DNA of 64,000 nucleotides from Hyphomonas adhaerens MHS-3 (GTDB lineage: Bacteria > Pseudomonadota > Alphaproteobacteria > Caulobacterales > Hyphomonadaceae). The stretch is from assembly GCF_000685235.1 (NCBI RefSeq), contig NZ_ARYH01000001.1, positions 1,922,001 to 1,986,000 of the forward strand, read 5' to 3'. The notes under the pieces were generated by a model, which did not search any database, was not told the origin of the DNA, and was given only the letters and a program-made list of their open reading frames with translations. This document shows positions 1-8,683 of the stretch, one piece after another (position 1 is the first letter of the stretch; the number at the start of each line of letters is the position of its first letter). Both the position numbers and the translations under genes were made by a program.

Positions 1-2
1 TC

Positions 3-338
3 CTTATTGATGGCGGGTTTGACCTGACCCTCTCGCCCGTCACGCACCGTGCGCCCGACAAGCTGGGCACCATGTCGCTGGCGCAGGATGGCGATGCGAT
101 GGGCAAGGCGCTCGCCGGGTTCGGCGCGCATTGCCCGATCTTCAACCAGACCGGCTGCCCGGCCATGTCCGTGCCGCTGCACTGGACCGATGCGACCGAA
201 GACGCGCCAGGCGGGCTGCCGATTGGCATGATGTTTGGCGGACGGCTCGGGTCTGAAAGTCTTTTGTTCCGTCTGGCTGGACAATTGGAACAGGCCCGGC
301 CATGGGCAGGTAAACGCCCGCCGCACTGGGTGGGCTGA
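3..338 (+). CDS. Amidase (amidase signature family), C-terminal fragment
   Basis: The reading frame is open from the window edge, so only the last 111 residues are present. The visible part reads like the C-terminal end of an amidase-signature enzyme: a stretch with FNQTGCPAMSVPLHW, where the family recognises neutral substrate-pocket residues, then GLPIGMMFGG and a final helix LLFRLAGQLEQARPW. Amidases of this family hydrolyse amides with a Ser-cisSer-Lys triad that lies in the missing N-terminal part, so activity and substrate cannot be judged. It ends 19 bases before the next gene on the same strand. Confidence 0.8.
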   Translation, partial: LIDGGFDLTLSPVTHRAPDKLGTMSLAQDGDAMGKALAGFGAHCPIFNQTGCPAMSVPLHWTDATEDAPGGLPIGMMFGGRLGSESLLFRLAGQLEQARPWAGKRPPHWVG

Positions 339-357
339 ACCAGACGGACGAAAGACG

Positions 358-753
358 ATGAGTGAGCTGAAGACCCATTCCGGCGGATGCCATTGCGGCG
401 CGGTGCGCTGGGAGGTCGACCTGCCGGATGCCTTCGAGGTGGAAGACTGCAACTGCTCCATCTGTGCGATGTCGGGCAATATCCACATCATCGTTCCGTC
501 GAGCCGTTTCCGCCTGCTGCAGGGGAATGACAATCTTGCCGAGTACACGTTCAACACGGGCGCGGCGAAACACCTTTTCTGCAAGACGTGCGGGGTGAAG
601 AGCTTCTACATCCCGCGGTCAAACCCGGACGGCGTCGCGGTGACCTGGCGATGCATCGATGACTGGCAGGATCTGAACGCCACGGTGAACAGGTTCGACG
701 GGCAGAACTGGGAGCAGCACGCCCACACGCTGGCGCACAAGTCGAAAGCCTGA
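358..753 (+). CDS. GFA / CENP-V domain zinc protein
   Basis: A 131-residue protein of the glutathione-dependent formaldehyde-activating (GFA, Mss4-like) fold. The zinc-binding cysteines are easy to see: CHCG at residues 11-14, then C31, C33 and C36 (CNCSIC), and C75 with C78 (CKTC). Family members are small single-domain proteins that bind glutathione adducts or simply carry structural zinc, and most have no proven reaction, so the substrate is unknown. I chose the ATG at 358 because the longer frame would run back into the upstream amidase and adds residues unlike the family. Confidence 0.88.
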   Translation: MSELKTHSGGCHCGAVRWEVDLPDAFEVEDCNCSICAMSGNIHIIVPSSRFRLLQGNDNLAEYTFNTGAAKHLFCKTCGVKSFYIPRSNPDGVAVTWRCIDDWQDLNATVNRFDGQNWEQHAHTLAHKSKA

Positions 754-757
754 GGCG

Positions 758-1162
758 TCAGTCCAGACTGTCGAGGATGCGGTGCATTTCCTCGTCGGAC
801 CAGCCGAAATGGTGGCCGTATTCGTGGATGGTGACGTGGCTCACCAGCTCCTCCAGCGTGACATCGCCCCGCGCGGCCCATTCGAACAGGATGGGCAGGC
901 GGAAGAGATAGACCAGCGGCGACTGCATCGACGGGTGTGTCACGCTCTCATGGATCAGCGGCACGCCAGAATAGAGACCGCTCAGTTCCAGCGCGTCCCG
1001 GATCTTCATCTCGTCGAGGATCTCGTCCTCGGCATAGTCTTCCACGATGATGCGCACCGCCCCTGCGGCGGTCTGCATATGCTGGGGCAGGCGGGCGATG
1101 CAGGCTTCGGCGAGGGCGAGAATATCCTCTGCCGTCGGAGCGGTCTGGTCCAGCATGCTCAC
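758..1162 (-). CDS. Small zincin-like metallopeptidase family protein
   Basis: A 134-residue protein with a classical zinc-protease motif near its end: HEYGHHF, with HExxH at residues 113-117, followed by an acidic DEE stretch. Short one-domain zincins of this kind are common in Alphaproteobacteria and actinomycetes, and their targets are unknown. The GTG start at 1162 overlaps the stop of the upstream ybjQ-like gene (GTGA), so the two are probably translationally coupled. An ATG two codons later (1156) is an alternative start. There is no signal peptide, so a cytoplasmic role is likely. Confidence 0.82.
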   Translation of the reverse strand: MSMLDQTAPTAEDILALAEACIARLPQHMQTAAGAVRIIVEDYAEDEILDEMKIRDALELSGLYSGVPLIHESVTHPSMQSPLVYLFRLPILFEWAARGDVTLEELVSHVTIHEYGHHFGWSDEEMHRILDSLD

Positions 1163-1479
1163 GTGAGCGTCACCGCCGTGCCGGAGACCGCGACCATCAT
1201 CATCGAGCCCGACTGGCCGATGACGGTGTAGTCGAATTTCGTGCCGACGATCGCATTGGCGCCCAGCTTCTTTGCTTCGTCCATCATTTCGGCCATGGCG
1301 TCGTCGCGCGTTTCGCGCAGCGTGCTTTCATAGGCCTCGGAGCGCCCGCCCACGAGATTGGTCAGGCTGGCCAGGATATCCTTGCCAAGGTGCGCCCCGA
1401 TCACGACCTCGCCGCAAACGACGCCGAGATATTTGGTGATCTCATGGCCCTGAACCGTAGGCGTGGTGGTGACGAGCAT
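1159..1479 (-). CDS. YbjQ family (UPF0145) protein
   Basis: A 106-residue protein of the YbjQ/UPF0145 family, recognised by the N-terminal TTTPTVQG followed by YLGVVCGE, the central basic and acidic helix, and [13 protein letters not shown], which closely match the family core. It is annotated as a heavy-metal-binding domain in many genomes, but no physiological function is established. The frame can be read from a TTG at 1488, but the ATG at 1479 gives the normal family N-terminus (MLVTTTPT). It leads a two-gene operon with the zincin. An inverted repeat in its promoter region is listed separately. Confidence 0.85.
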   Translation of the reverse strand: MLVTTTPTVQGHEITKYLGVVCGEVVIGAHLGKDILASLTNLVGGRSEAYESTLRETRDDAMAEMMDEAKKLGANAIVGTKFDYTVIGQSGSMMMVAVSGTAVTLT

Positions 1480-1498
1480 ATGGGGCAATCCTTTTAAT

Positions 1499-1513
1499 TA
1501 TCGAATAACGATA
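1499..1513. promoter_or_regulatory. Inverted repeat upstream of the ybjQ-zincin operon
   Basis: TATCG and CGATA flank a 5-base AT centre, in the AT-rich strip 20-35 bases upstream of the ybjQ-like start. This is the geometry of a small dimeric-repressor operator (ArsR-type sites look similar), but no regulator gene lies nearby and the arms are only 5 bp. Confidence 0.25.
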
Positions 1514-1538
1514 TATTTGGGGAGTCTGGCCCGGCGTT

Positions 1539-2153
1539 TCAAGAGGGCTTTTCCAATACCAGCGCGGTCCATTCAACGCCCCGGGCCTTGTTTTCAGACA
1601 TGATGGAGTTTCTGCGGACATGGCTGACGGGGCGGAGGCCGGAAGGCGCGGCGAGGGCGATGGTTTCTTCGCCTGTCACGTCGAACATGCGGCGTCCGTC
1701 CGGAATGGGCCCGTGCCGCAGGCTCATGAACAGCCGCCCGCCCGGCACCAACAGCGCAGCAACGCGGTCCATGCCGATGGCGCGTTCATCCGCTGTCAGG
1801 TGCATCCAGACGGCATTCATCATCACCATGCCGAACGCCTCGCCGCGGGCGCGTGTATTCACCAGTTCCGGCAGGCTGTCTTCCAGCCAGGTGATCTGAG
1901 GTTCCGGATGAAGCTTTGCCGCCCGCCGGCGCATTGTCTCGACGGGTTCCACCGCCAGCACCGAATGGCCCAGCGAGGCGAGCCAGGCCGCGTCGCGCCC
2001 GGTGCCTGCACCAATGTCCAGAGTGCGCACCGGAGGCGCCGGAAACAGATGACGCCAGTGCGCATGAGTCTCTGGCGCCGACAGCGCCTCATACCGCACG
2101 AACAGGTCATCCGCCTCTTCAGCGTATCCGGAGGTTGAGATCAGCTCGGCCAT
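1539..2153 (-). CDS. Class I SAM-dependent methyltransferase
   Basis: A 204-residue Rossmann-fold methyltransferase. Motif I is LDIGAGTGRDA at about residues 45-55, with the acidic motif II in LAVEPVE. A later stretch MVMMNAVWMHL corresponds to motif IV, and LLVPGGRLFMSLRHG to the post-IV strand. It fits the broad methyltransferase type 11/25 group. The methylated substrate cannot be told from sequence: these enzymes act on small molecules, lipids or quinone precursors. It lies downstream of the methylmalonyl-CoA mutase genes on the same strand, separated by 43 bases, and may be co-transcribed with them. Confidence 0.85.
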   Translation of the reverse strand: MAELISTSGYAEEADDLFVRYEALSAPETHAHWRHLFPAPPVRTLDIGAGTGRDAAWLASLGHSVLAVEPVETMRRRAAKLHPEPQITWLEDSLPELVNTRARGEAFGMVMMNAVWMHLTADERAIGMDRVAALLVPGGRLFMSLRHGPIPDGRRMFDVTGEETIALAAPSGLRPVSHVRRNSIMSENKARGVEWTALVLEKPS

Positions 2154-2196
2154 GGCGGAAGCCTATCAGATGCCTCCGCCCCGGCAATCGGCCGAG

Positions 2197-4359
2197 TTAT
2201 TCCGCCGCCGTCTTCGCTCCATCATCCCCGCCGGTCAGGATTTCCAGCATCTTCAGGGCGCTGTCGGCGATGACGGTGCCGGGCGGGAAGATGGCGGAGG
2301 CCCCGGCGGCGTAGAGCGCGTCGAAGTCCTGCGGCGGGATCACGCCGCCCACGATGATGCGGGCGTTGGCCGCGCCTTCATTGCCGAGCGCGCGCTTCAG
2401 TTCCGGCACCAGCGTCAGGTGGCCGGCGGCGAGCGAGGAGGCGGCGACGATGTCCACGCCTTGTTCGCGCGCATCGGCGGCGGCTTCTTCCGGCGTCTGG
2501 AACAGCGGGCCGATCACAACGTCCCAGCCAAGGTCCATCAGCGCGGAGGCGACGACCTTCTGGCCGCGGTCGTGGCCGTCCTGGCCCATCTTGGCGATGT
2601 AGACTTTCGGCTTGCGGCCGTTCTGCTTCTCAAAGGCTTCGGCGAGGCTGATGGCTTCGTCGGCTTTTTCGGTGCCTTTCACGCCGCCGCCATAGACGCC
2701 CTTGATGGAGCGGATGATGGCCTGGTGGCGGCCCTGGCTGCGTTCGACGGCTTCGGAGATCTCGCCAACTGTTGCCTTGGCGCGCGCGGCATCCACGGCG
2801 AGCGCGAGGAGGTTGCCTTCGGTGCCAGCGGCAGCCTCGGCGATCGCGTCCAGCTTGGCGGTGACTTCGGCTTCATCGCGTTCGGACTTCAGGCGGGCCA
2901 GCTTGTCGAGCTGCATCTTGCGCACGGCGGCGTTGTCGACTTTCAGCACCGGCACGTCTTCGTCTTCGTCCAGCAGGAATTTGTTGACGCCGACCACGGT
3001 CTGCGTGCCGCTGTCGATGCGCGCCTGCGTGTTCGCGGCGGCTTCCTCGATGCGCAGTTTCGGCAGGCCTTCCTCGATGGCTTTCGCCATGCCGCCCATC
3101 TTTTCGACTTCCTCGATATGGGCGAGGGCCTTGGCGGCGAGGTCGTGCGTCAGGCGTTCCACATAATAGGAGCCGCCCCACATATCGACCGTCTGGCAGG
3201 CGCCGGCTTCCTGTTGCAGGAACAGCTGGGTGTTCCGGCTGATCCGGGCGGAGAAGTCCGTCGGTAGGGCAAGCGCTTCGTCGAAGCTGTTCGTGTGCAG
3301 CGACTGCGTCTGGCCGCCCGTGGCCGCGATGGCCTCAAGACAGGTGCGGATGACGTTGTTGTAAACGTCCTGCGCGGTCAGCGACCAGCCGGAGGTTTGC
3401 GAGTGCGTCCGCAGGCTGAGGGATTTCGGATTCTTCGGATTGAAATTCTCTTTCACGAGCTTCGCCCAGAGCAGGCGCGCCGCCCGCATCTTGGCGACTT
3501 CCATGAACGTGTTCATGCCAATCGCCCAGAAGAAGGACAGGCGCGGCGCAAACGCGTCGACGTCGAGGCCTGCGGCCACACCGGCGCGGATATATTCGAT
3601 GCCGTCGGCCAGCGTATAGGCGAGCTCCAGGTCTGCCGTCGCACCGGCTTCCTGCATGTGATAGCCGGAGATCGAGATCGAGTTGAACTTCGGCATGTTC
3701 TGCGACGTATAGGCGAAGATGTCCGAAATGATCCGCATCGACGGCTTGGGCGGATAGATATAGGTGTTCCGCACCATGAATTCTTTGAGGATGTCGTTCT
3801 GGATCGTCCCGGCCAGCTTCTCCGGCCCGACGCCCTGTTCCTCAGCCGCCACAATATAGAGCGCGAGGATCGGCAGAACCGCGCCGTTCATCGTCATGGA
3901 GACGGACATCTTGTCCAGCGGAATGCCGGAAAAGAGGGTGCGCATGTCGAGAATGGAGTCGATGGCCACACCGGCCATGCCGACATCGCCCGACACGCGG
4001 ACATGGTCTGAGTCATAGCCACGGTGCGTCGCCAGGTCGAACGCGACCGAGAGGCCTTTCTGACCGGCGGCCAGGTTGCGGCGGTAGAAGGCGTTGGAGT
4101 CTTCCGCCGTGGAGAAGCCCGCATACTGACGAACCGTCCAGGGCTGGTTCGTGTACATGGTCGGGTAGGGGCCACGGCCGAACGGGGCGAGCCCCGGAAA
4201 ATCGTCCAGATAGTCCAGCCCGGCGCGGTCCGCCTCGGTATAGGCGGTCTTCACCGGGATGCCTTCCGGGGTATCCCAGGCTTCGCCGGTTTTCGGGGCG
4301 GCGGCCTTCGCGTGCGGGGCGCCGAGGTCGAGTTTTGTGAAATCGGGGAAGTCGGTCAT
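2197..4359 (-). CDS. Methylmalonyl-CoA mutase, large (catalytic, B12-binding) subunit
   Basis: A 720-residue adenosylcobalamin-dependent mutase that interconverts (R)-methylmalonyl-CoA and succinyl-CoA, the last step of propionyl-CoA breakdown. The N-terminal TIM barrel contains the family sequences [26 protein letters not shown] and [10 protein letters not shown]. The C-terminal cobalamin domain has the base-off histidine motif DGHDRG (D594, H596, G599) in [10 protein letters not shown]. Length matches the usual large subunit. The start overlaps the end of a small unknown gene by 4 bases (ATGA), and the small subunit precedes that. No meaB chaperone or epimerase gene is seen in the window. 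Gene symbols for this subunit vary between species, so none is given. Confidence 0.97.
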   Translation of the reverse strand: MTDFPDFTKLDLGAPHAKAAAPKTGEAWDTPEGIPVKTAYTEADRAGLDYLDDFPGLAPFGRGPYPTMYTNQPWTVRQYAGFSTAEDSNAFYRRNLAAGQKGLSVAFDLATHRGYDSDHVRVSGDVGMAGVAIDSILDMRTLFSGIPLDKMSVSMTMNGAVLPILALYIVAAEEQGVGPEKLAGTIQNDILKEFMVRNTYIYPPKPSMRIISDIFAYTSQNMPKFNSISISGYHMQEAGATADLELAYTLADGIEYIRAGVAAGLDVDAFAPRLSFFWAIGMNTFMEVAKMRAARLLWAKLVKENFNPKNPKSLSLRTHSQTSGWSLTAQDVYNNVIRTCLEAIAATGGQTQSLHTNSFDEALALPTDFSARISRNTQLFLQQEAGACQTVDMWGGSYYVERLTHDLAAKALAHIEEVEKMGGMAKAIEEGLPKLRIEEAAANTQARIDSGTQTVVGVNKFLLDEDEDVPVLKVDNAAVRKMQLDKLARLKSERDEAEVTAKLDAIAEAAAGTEGNLLALAVDAARAKATVGEISEAVERSQGRHQAIIRSIKGVYGGGVKGTEKADEAISLAEAFEKQNGRKPKVYIAKMGQDGHDRGQKVVASALMDLGWDVVIGPLFQTPEEAAADAREQGVDIVAASSLAAGHLTLVPELKRALGNEGAANARIIVGGVIPPQDFDALYAAGASAIFPPGTVIADSALKMLEILTGGDDGAKTAAE

Positions 4360-4712
4360 CGGGACATCTCCAGATTAGCCGTCCATTCGGGGGTCGGCTG
4401 TTTCAGGATGAGGGTTTCGCCGGACGTGGCGACATAAGGCTTGCCGTTCTGGTCGACGGCGCCAAACACATAGCCCGACCGGTCGGCGGACCATTGTGCC
4501 TGCAGGATGATCACAGACACCCGGTCGCCATTGTCGCGCGTGAGCACGGCGGGCAGCGGGCAATCGACCGGGGCGACACTGTCCTCGCCTGATCCGGCCG
4601 TGGCGAAGATGGCGCGGTTTTCCCGCACATCCCGTTCAATTGCCGGGCGGCCCTTCACGCAAGGGTGGTGGGCCCAGTTATCGAGAGTGAATTCCAGCAT
4701 CATGGCGATCAC
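4356..4712 (-). CDS. Unknown protein inside the methylmalonyl-CoA mutase operon
   Basis: A 118-residue protein I do not recognise. It is predicted soluble with no signal peptide, has a mixed alpha/beta look, and includes three cysteine/histidine residues early on (HHPC) and a TGSGEDS-like turn. Its position is the striking part: its start overlaps the stop of the small subunit and its stop overlaps the start of the large subunit, each by 4 bases, so all three are almost surely translated as a coupled unit. A role in mutase assembly, cofactor loading or protection is an inference from position only. It could also be a passive insertion. Confidence 0.7.
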   Translation of the reverse strand: MIAMMLEFTLDNWAHHPCVKGRPAIERDVRENRAIFATAGSGEDSVAPVDCPLPAVLTRDNGDRVSVIILQAQWSADRSGYVFGAVDQNGKPYVATSGETLILKQPTPEWTANLEMSR

Positions 4713-6616
4713 AGCCCCAGTTCTGCGTGGGCGAGTTTCAGATTGTGCAGCACGTCGCAGCCCATGAAGATCTGCGAGTCGATGCCGTCGCCTTCATGCT
4801 TGCCGGCGATCCAGACATGTTGCGCACCTGCCTCTTTCAGGGCCTTGGCAGCGGCGTCTGATTCGTCAGCATAACGGGCATCGCTTCCGCAGATGCAGGC
4901 GATGCGAAGACCGGACGCCTTGAACCCAGCCGCAATGTCGGCTGGGGAGGCGGGCGGCACCGGCGGCTCTTTCGCGGTGAGGCCGCCAGCGGCGAACAGG
5001 TTGCGGGCAAAGTCTGCGCGGCCGGTATATTCCGCGAGCGGGCCGAGCGTGGCGAGATAGATCGCCGGCGGCTTGGCGGCCGCGGCGGCGCTGTCGCGCA
5101 GGAGTTCGAAGTCGGCGCCGAGGTGGATCGGTTCCAGCGGCTCGGCGGTTGCGTCGTCGCCCGTCTCTGGTGGCAGGTCCGGCAGCAGCGCCTGCAGCGC
5201 TTCGTCCGTCAGTTCCGCGCCGCTGCGCAAATGCGGCGCATCGGCCACCGGGGCGGCAATCTCGTCCAGCAGCGGGAATTCGGAAACGCCCGTGACCGGG
5301 ATCTTGCGCTTGGCGATGTCCTTGGCGCGGGCGTCGCGGGTCGCTTTCACGCGGCCCTGGAAGGCGCCGGACATCAGGGACGCAGCATAGCCGCCTTCGC
5401 CTTCGATCGTCTGGAATTCGGCCCAGGCCGCTTCGGCCAGTTCGCTGGCGAATGTCTCGGTGAACCAGGCGCCGCCCGTCGGGTCCGCCACGCGGCCGAG
5501 CTGGCTTTCTTCCATGGCGATCAGCTGGGTGTTGCGCGCGATGCGGCGGCCGAGTTCTTCCGGTGTGCCCAGCGGTTCGTTGAAGGCGCGGATGGTCAGG
5601 ATGTCTGCGCCACCGACGGCACCTGCAAAGGCGGCCGCCGTGTTGCGCAGCATGTTCGTCCACGCGTCGTAACGGGTCAGCATGCGGGCAGAACTGTAGC
5701 CCTGAATGCGCATGGGCCGGGCCTCAAGGCCAAGTGCCTCTTCGACGCGGGCCCACAACCGGCGCGCGGCGCGCAGCTTGGCAACGCCGTTGCCGTAATT
5801 GGCGTCCAGGGAGAGGCAGAAGATGGTTTTCGCCACCACGTCCGCAGCATCCATGTGCGGCGCGAGGCGGCGCAGCGTGTCGACCGCAGAGGCGATCAGC
5901 GCGGCGAGTTCCTGCGCTTCCGATCCGCCGGCCTCATGTACGGCGCGGGCATCCATGCGGAACAGGTTCGCGGCGGGGTATTTTGAGGCCAGGACCTTGG
6001 CCAGCGCGCTTGCCTCGGCAAAGGCGGCGTCCAGACCACCGGCCAGCGTGCCGGTGCGGGCGAGGGCGCCCAGCGGGTCCATATTGAAGTCGAGTTTTGC
6101 GTCGGCCTTGTTCCGGGCCCACTCGGCCAGGAAGGCGGCTTCGCGCGTGCCGGAGGTCATGACCGGGTCAAGCGCTACGCCCGCGATGGTCGCGTCGACG
6201 CCATTCAAGGCAATGTCATAGTCCGGCATAGTCATGGCCTGGACACCGTTTCGGCCGGTCGGATCGACGCTCAATTCAACCGAACTCACGCCGCGTTCCA
6301 GGTCGCGCAGCACTTCCCCATGCGTGTGCGAGGGCGACGCATGGGTAAAGGCCTGCCGGATATCCCAGGGCAGCCACGGGTCCGGCGCCGCCGTCGGTCC
6401 ACGCAGATAAGGCGCCACGCCGGGCGTGCCCAGCGGGTCCTCAGACGCGGGAAAATCGCTCTCACGGTAGAGCGGGCGGATCTTCAGCCCATCTGCCGTG
6501 GTGCGGGTGATTGTGTCGATGCCACGGCCCTTGAGGGCCTTTTCGACCGCAGCCATCCATTCGGCTTCGGTGGCGTCGGGAAATGTGCTGGAAAGCGGGA
6601 GGATATCGTCTGCCAT
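4709..6616 (-). CDS. Methylmalonyl-CoA mutase, small subunit
   Basis: A 635-residue partner of the catalytic subunit. It carries the mutase TIM-barrel sequences (LPWDIRQAFTH, SVELSVDPTGRNGVQ, RIQGYSSARML, ARNTQLIAMEES) but the C-terminal cobalamin-like domain lacks the DxHxxG ligand motif, as is normal for the non-catalytic subunit of heterodimeric mutases. It is the first gene of the operon. I placed the start at the ATG at 6616 (MADDILPL) rather than an upstream in-frame ATG at 6649, because the shorter form begins like the family and the extension is not protein-like. Confidence 0.95.
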   Translation of the reverse strand: MADDILPLSSTFPDATEAEWMAAVEKALKGRGIDTITRTTADGLKIRPLYRESDFPASEDPLGTPGVAPYLRGPTAAPDPWLPWDIRQAFTHASPSHTHGEVLRDLERGVSSVELSVDPTGRNGVQAMTMPDYDIALNGVDATIAGVALDPVMTSGTREAAFLAEWARNKADAKLDFNMDPLGALARTGTLAGGLDAAFAEASALAKVLASKYPAANLFRMDARAVHEAGGSEAQELAALIASAVDTLRRLAPHMDAADVVAKTIFCLSLDANYGNGVAKLRAARRLWARVEEALGLEARPMRIQGYSSARMLTRYDAWTNMLRNTAAAFAGAVGGADILTIRAFNEPLGTPEELGRRIARNTQLIAMEESQLGRVADPTGGAWFTETFASELAEAAWAEFQTIEGEGGYAASLMSGAFQGRVKATRDARAKDIAKRKIPVTGVSEFPLLDEIAAPVADAPHLRSGAELTDEALQALLPDLPPETGDDATAEPLEPIHLGADFELLRDSAAAAAKPPAIYLATLGPLAEYTGRADFARNLFAAGGLTAKEPPVPPASPADIAAGFKASGLRIACICGSDARYADESDAAAKALKEAGAQHVWIAGKHEGDGIDSQIFMGCDVLHNLKLAHAELGL

Positions 6617-6695
6617 GATGGGTCCGTTTATTGGCGGAAAGAATTGCAAAAGGGAACCACTTACTTGGCGGCATTCCGTAGCGGCCCGGAACGAG

Positions 6696-6750
6696 TTGAC
6701 GCAAGCGTCTTTTAATGCGATTGAGAATTATTCGCAAAAAGGAGACTCCC
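6696..6750 (+). promoter_or_regulatory. Possible promoter and strong RBS for the 6751 gene
   Basis: TTGACG at 6696-6701 resembles a sigma-70 -35 box and overlaps a GACGC-AA-GCGTC inverted repeat (6698-6709). A -10 match is poor. The run AAAAAGGAG at 6736-6744 is a clear ribosome binding site seven bases before the ATG. Confidence 0.35.
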
Positions 6751-7104
6751 ATGAAACAAGCACGCGCGGTTCTGAGGCTCGTTTCCTGCGAAAACCCCGA
6801 AAATACAAGAGATTCCGGCACTCGTGAATCTGGCGCACGCCGGGCCGAAGCACGGCATGAAGGAAGTGCGGACCATCGTCCGGCGGACACTTCCTGTCCG
6901 TGCGGGCCGCTGCAAGGCGAGGGCGATGCAGCGCGCGGCGTGCGCCAGGACCTTCTGAAGGAGTGGATGGGGTCTCACACCCGAATCCTTGGCCTCTGGC
7001 TCGACAGGCTCCTGGAGGAGGGGGACGACGCCGACCTCGTCTCCATGATTCACCGCCAGCATGCCTGGCTGTCCATGATGCAGGCCCGGATGGAGCGCGG
7101 CTGA
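6751..7104 (+). CDS. Hypothetical small protein, no recognised domain
   Basis: A 117-residue protein with no family I recognise. The first two thirds are rich in Arg, Glu, Ser and Gly with a CPCG motif near residue 47-50 and look disordered. The last 45 residues form a likely amphipathic helix pair ending WLSMMQARMERG. It is divergent from the mutase operon, and its best support is the strong Shine-Dalgarno sequence. A longer frame exists on the opposite strand but has no such support. The gene could be lineage-specific or non-coding. Confidence 0.5.
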   Translation: MKQARAVLRLVSCENPENTRDSGTRESGARRAEARHEGSADHRPADTSCPCGPLQGEGDAARGVRQDLLKEWMGSHTRILGLWLDRLLEEGDDADLVSMIHRQHAWLSMMQARMERG

Positions 7105-7176
7105 CCTCACGTCCGGCTTGCGGTGCATTCGCGCGGCAGGTTTAGTTCCCGGCAGAACAAGGCCGGGAGGAAAGCC

Positions 7177-7740
7177 ATGAGACTGAAAACACCGCGAATT
7201 GCCCCACTCACCGATTCGGAGATGGGCCCGGACGTGAAAGAAATGATCGCGGGCCGTTTCGGCGATGCCCCGGTCTTCAATGTCTTCCGCACGCTTGCCC
7301 GTGCCCCGAAGGCCTACAAGCGCTTCATGGGCTGGGGCGGATACATCCTGTCGAAATACAACGATCTCAGCGAACGGGACCGCGAACTCGTCATCCTCCG
7401 CGCCGGCTATAACTGGAAGTCCGGCTATGAATGGGCCCAGCACAAGCGCATCGGGCTGGGGTGCGGCCTGACGGAAGAAGAGATCGAGCGTATCAAGGCC
7501 GGGCCGGACGCGCCGGGATGGAGTGCGAACGACAAGGTCCTTCTGCAGGCAACCGACGAACTGACATCGGACGCCTTCATTACAGATGAGACCTGGGCTG
7601 CCCTGTCCGGCTTCACTGACAAGCAGAAGATGGACCTGGTCATGACGGTCGGCCAGTACACGCAGGTCTCAATGATGCTGAACAGTTTCGGCGTGCCGCT
7701 GGACGATGACCTGACTCTCGATCCGGACCTCGAAAAATGA
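7177..7740 (+). CDS. Carboxymuconolactone decarboxylase (CMD) family protein
   Basis: A 187-residue CMD/AhpD-like helical protein. The core RDRELVILRAGYNWKSGYEWAQH matches the family, but the AhpD redox pair CxxC is replaced by YEWA-Q-H, so it is of the non-peroxidase type whose reactions are mostly unknown. The ATG at 7177 follows GGGAGG at a proper distance, so the longer upstream frame was not used. Its stop overlaps the start of the SDR gene by 4 bases. Such CMD/SDR pairs are frequent in degradation gene sets in Alphaproteobacteria, so a shared catabolic substrate is plausible but unproven. Confidence 0.88.
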   Translation: MRLKTPRIAPLTDSEMGPDVKEMIAGRFGDAPVFNVFRTLARAPKAYKRFMGWGGYILSKYNDLSERDRELVILRAGYNWKSGYEWAQHKRIGLGCGLTEEEIERIKAGPDAPGWSANDKVLLQATDELTSDAFITDETWAALSGFTDKQKMDLVMTVGQYTQVSMMLNSFGVPLDDDLTLDPDLEK

Positions 7741-8552
7741 GCCTCGCTGACGTGGCAGGGCGCTTGTCCGGCAAGGTCGCCATTGTGACCGGCGCCGGTC
7801 AGACGCCGGGCGAAACGATCGGCAATGGCAAGGCGATTGCCATGCTGTTCGCCCGGGCCGGTGCGCGCGTTATGTGCGTCGATCGGAGCATCGAACGCGC
7901 AGAGGCCACCGTATCGGACATCCTCGCCGAGGGCGGCACGGCGGAAGCATTTGCCGCGGACGTCAGCCAGCCGGCGGATGCCACCGCCATTGCTGACGCC
8001 GCCGAAGCAGCCATTGGCCCGCCGGATATCCTTATCAACAATGTCGGTATCGGTGATGGAGGGGACGGTCCGCCGCACAGGCTGACGGAGGAGGCCTTCG
8101 ACCGCACGCTGAAGATCAATCTGAAGGGCGCCTGGCTGGTGACCAAGGCCGTCTTGCCCGGCATGCGGGAACGCGGCAGCGGGGCCATCGTCAACATTTC
8201 GTCGCTGGCGTCGCTCGCGGGCGGCTTCCAGATGGCGTACGAAGTGTCAAAGGCAGGCATGAACCGGATGACGCTCAGCGTCGCAAATTCCGGCGCATCG
8301 CGCGGCGTGCGGTGCAATGCCATCCTGCCGGGCCTGATGGATACGCCCATGGCGATCCGCGGCATCGCGAAGATGCGCGGCGTTCCGGAGGATGACCTGC
8401 GCAAGGAGCGGGCCGCGCGTGTGCCGATGGGATTCATGGGGTCCGGCTGGGACACGGCCCATGCGGCGCTGTTCCTGGCCAGCGATGAAGCGCGCTTCAT
8501 TACGGGCGCTCTGCTGCCGGTTGATGGCGGTGGCAGCGCCCGGGTCGGCTGA
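7737..8552 (+). CDS. SDR-family NAD(P)-dependent oxidoreductase
   Basis: A 271-residue classical short-chain dehydrogenase. It has the nucleotide-binding turn TGAGQTPGETIGNGKA (a longer than usual glycine loop), the NNVG motif, the catalytic serine in NISSLAS and the YxxxK pair in YEVSK. The C-terminal ALLPVDGGGSARVG is typical of the family's end. It probably oxidises or reduces a hydroxyl/keto group on a small substrate, with the acidic residue after strand 2 (VDRS) suggesting NAD preference. It overlaps the upstream CMD gene (ATGA) and is probably coupled to it. Confidence 0.92.
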   Translation: MSLADVAGRLSGKVAIVTGAGQTPGETIGNGKAIAMLFARAGARVMCVDRSIERAEATVSDILAEGGTAEAFAADVSQPADATAIADAAEAAIGPPDILINNVGIGDGGDGPPHRLTEEAFDRTLKINLKGAWLVTKAVLPGMRERGSGAIVNISSLASLAGGFQMAYEVSKAGMNRMTLSVANSGASRGVRCNAILPGLMDTPMAIRGIAKMRGVPEDDLRKERAARVPMGFMGSGWDTAHAALFLASDEARFITGALLPVDGGGSARVG

Positions 8553-8683
8553 CCGGGGGCATTGAGCGCGGGGCGCAAGCTCTCTAGGCTTTGGTCTTCC
8601 TTCTTACTGCGCCGTTCTGGCGCTCATGCCGGCCGGGATCGTCCTGTGCCGGTTTCACCCTGTTGGCAGAGGCAAAGCGCGCC

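Noticed and set aside
2152-3267. A 371-codon frame on the plus strand opposite the mutase large subunit
   Set aside because: It is the antisense shadow of a strongly conserved gene in GC-rich DNA. The product is low-complexity and has no ribosome site.
6712-7443. A 243-codon frame on the minus strand opposite the small gene and the CMD gene
   Set aside because: It covers the start of the clearly conserved CMD gene and has no family match or ribosome site.
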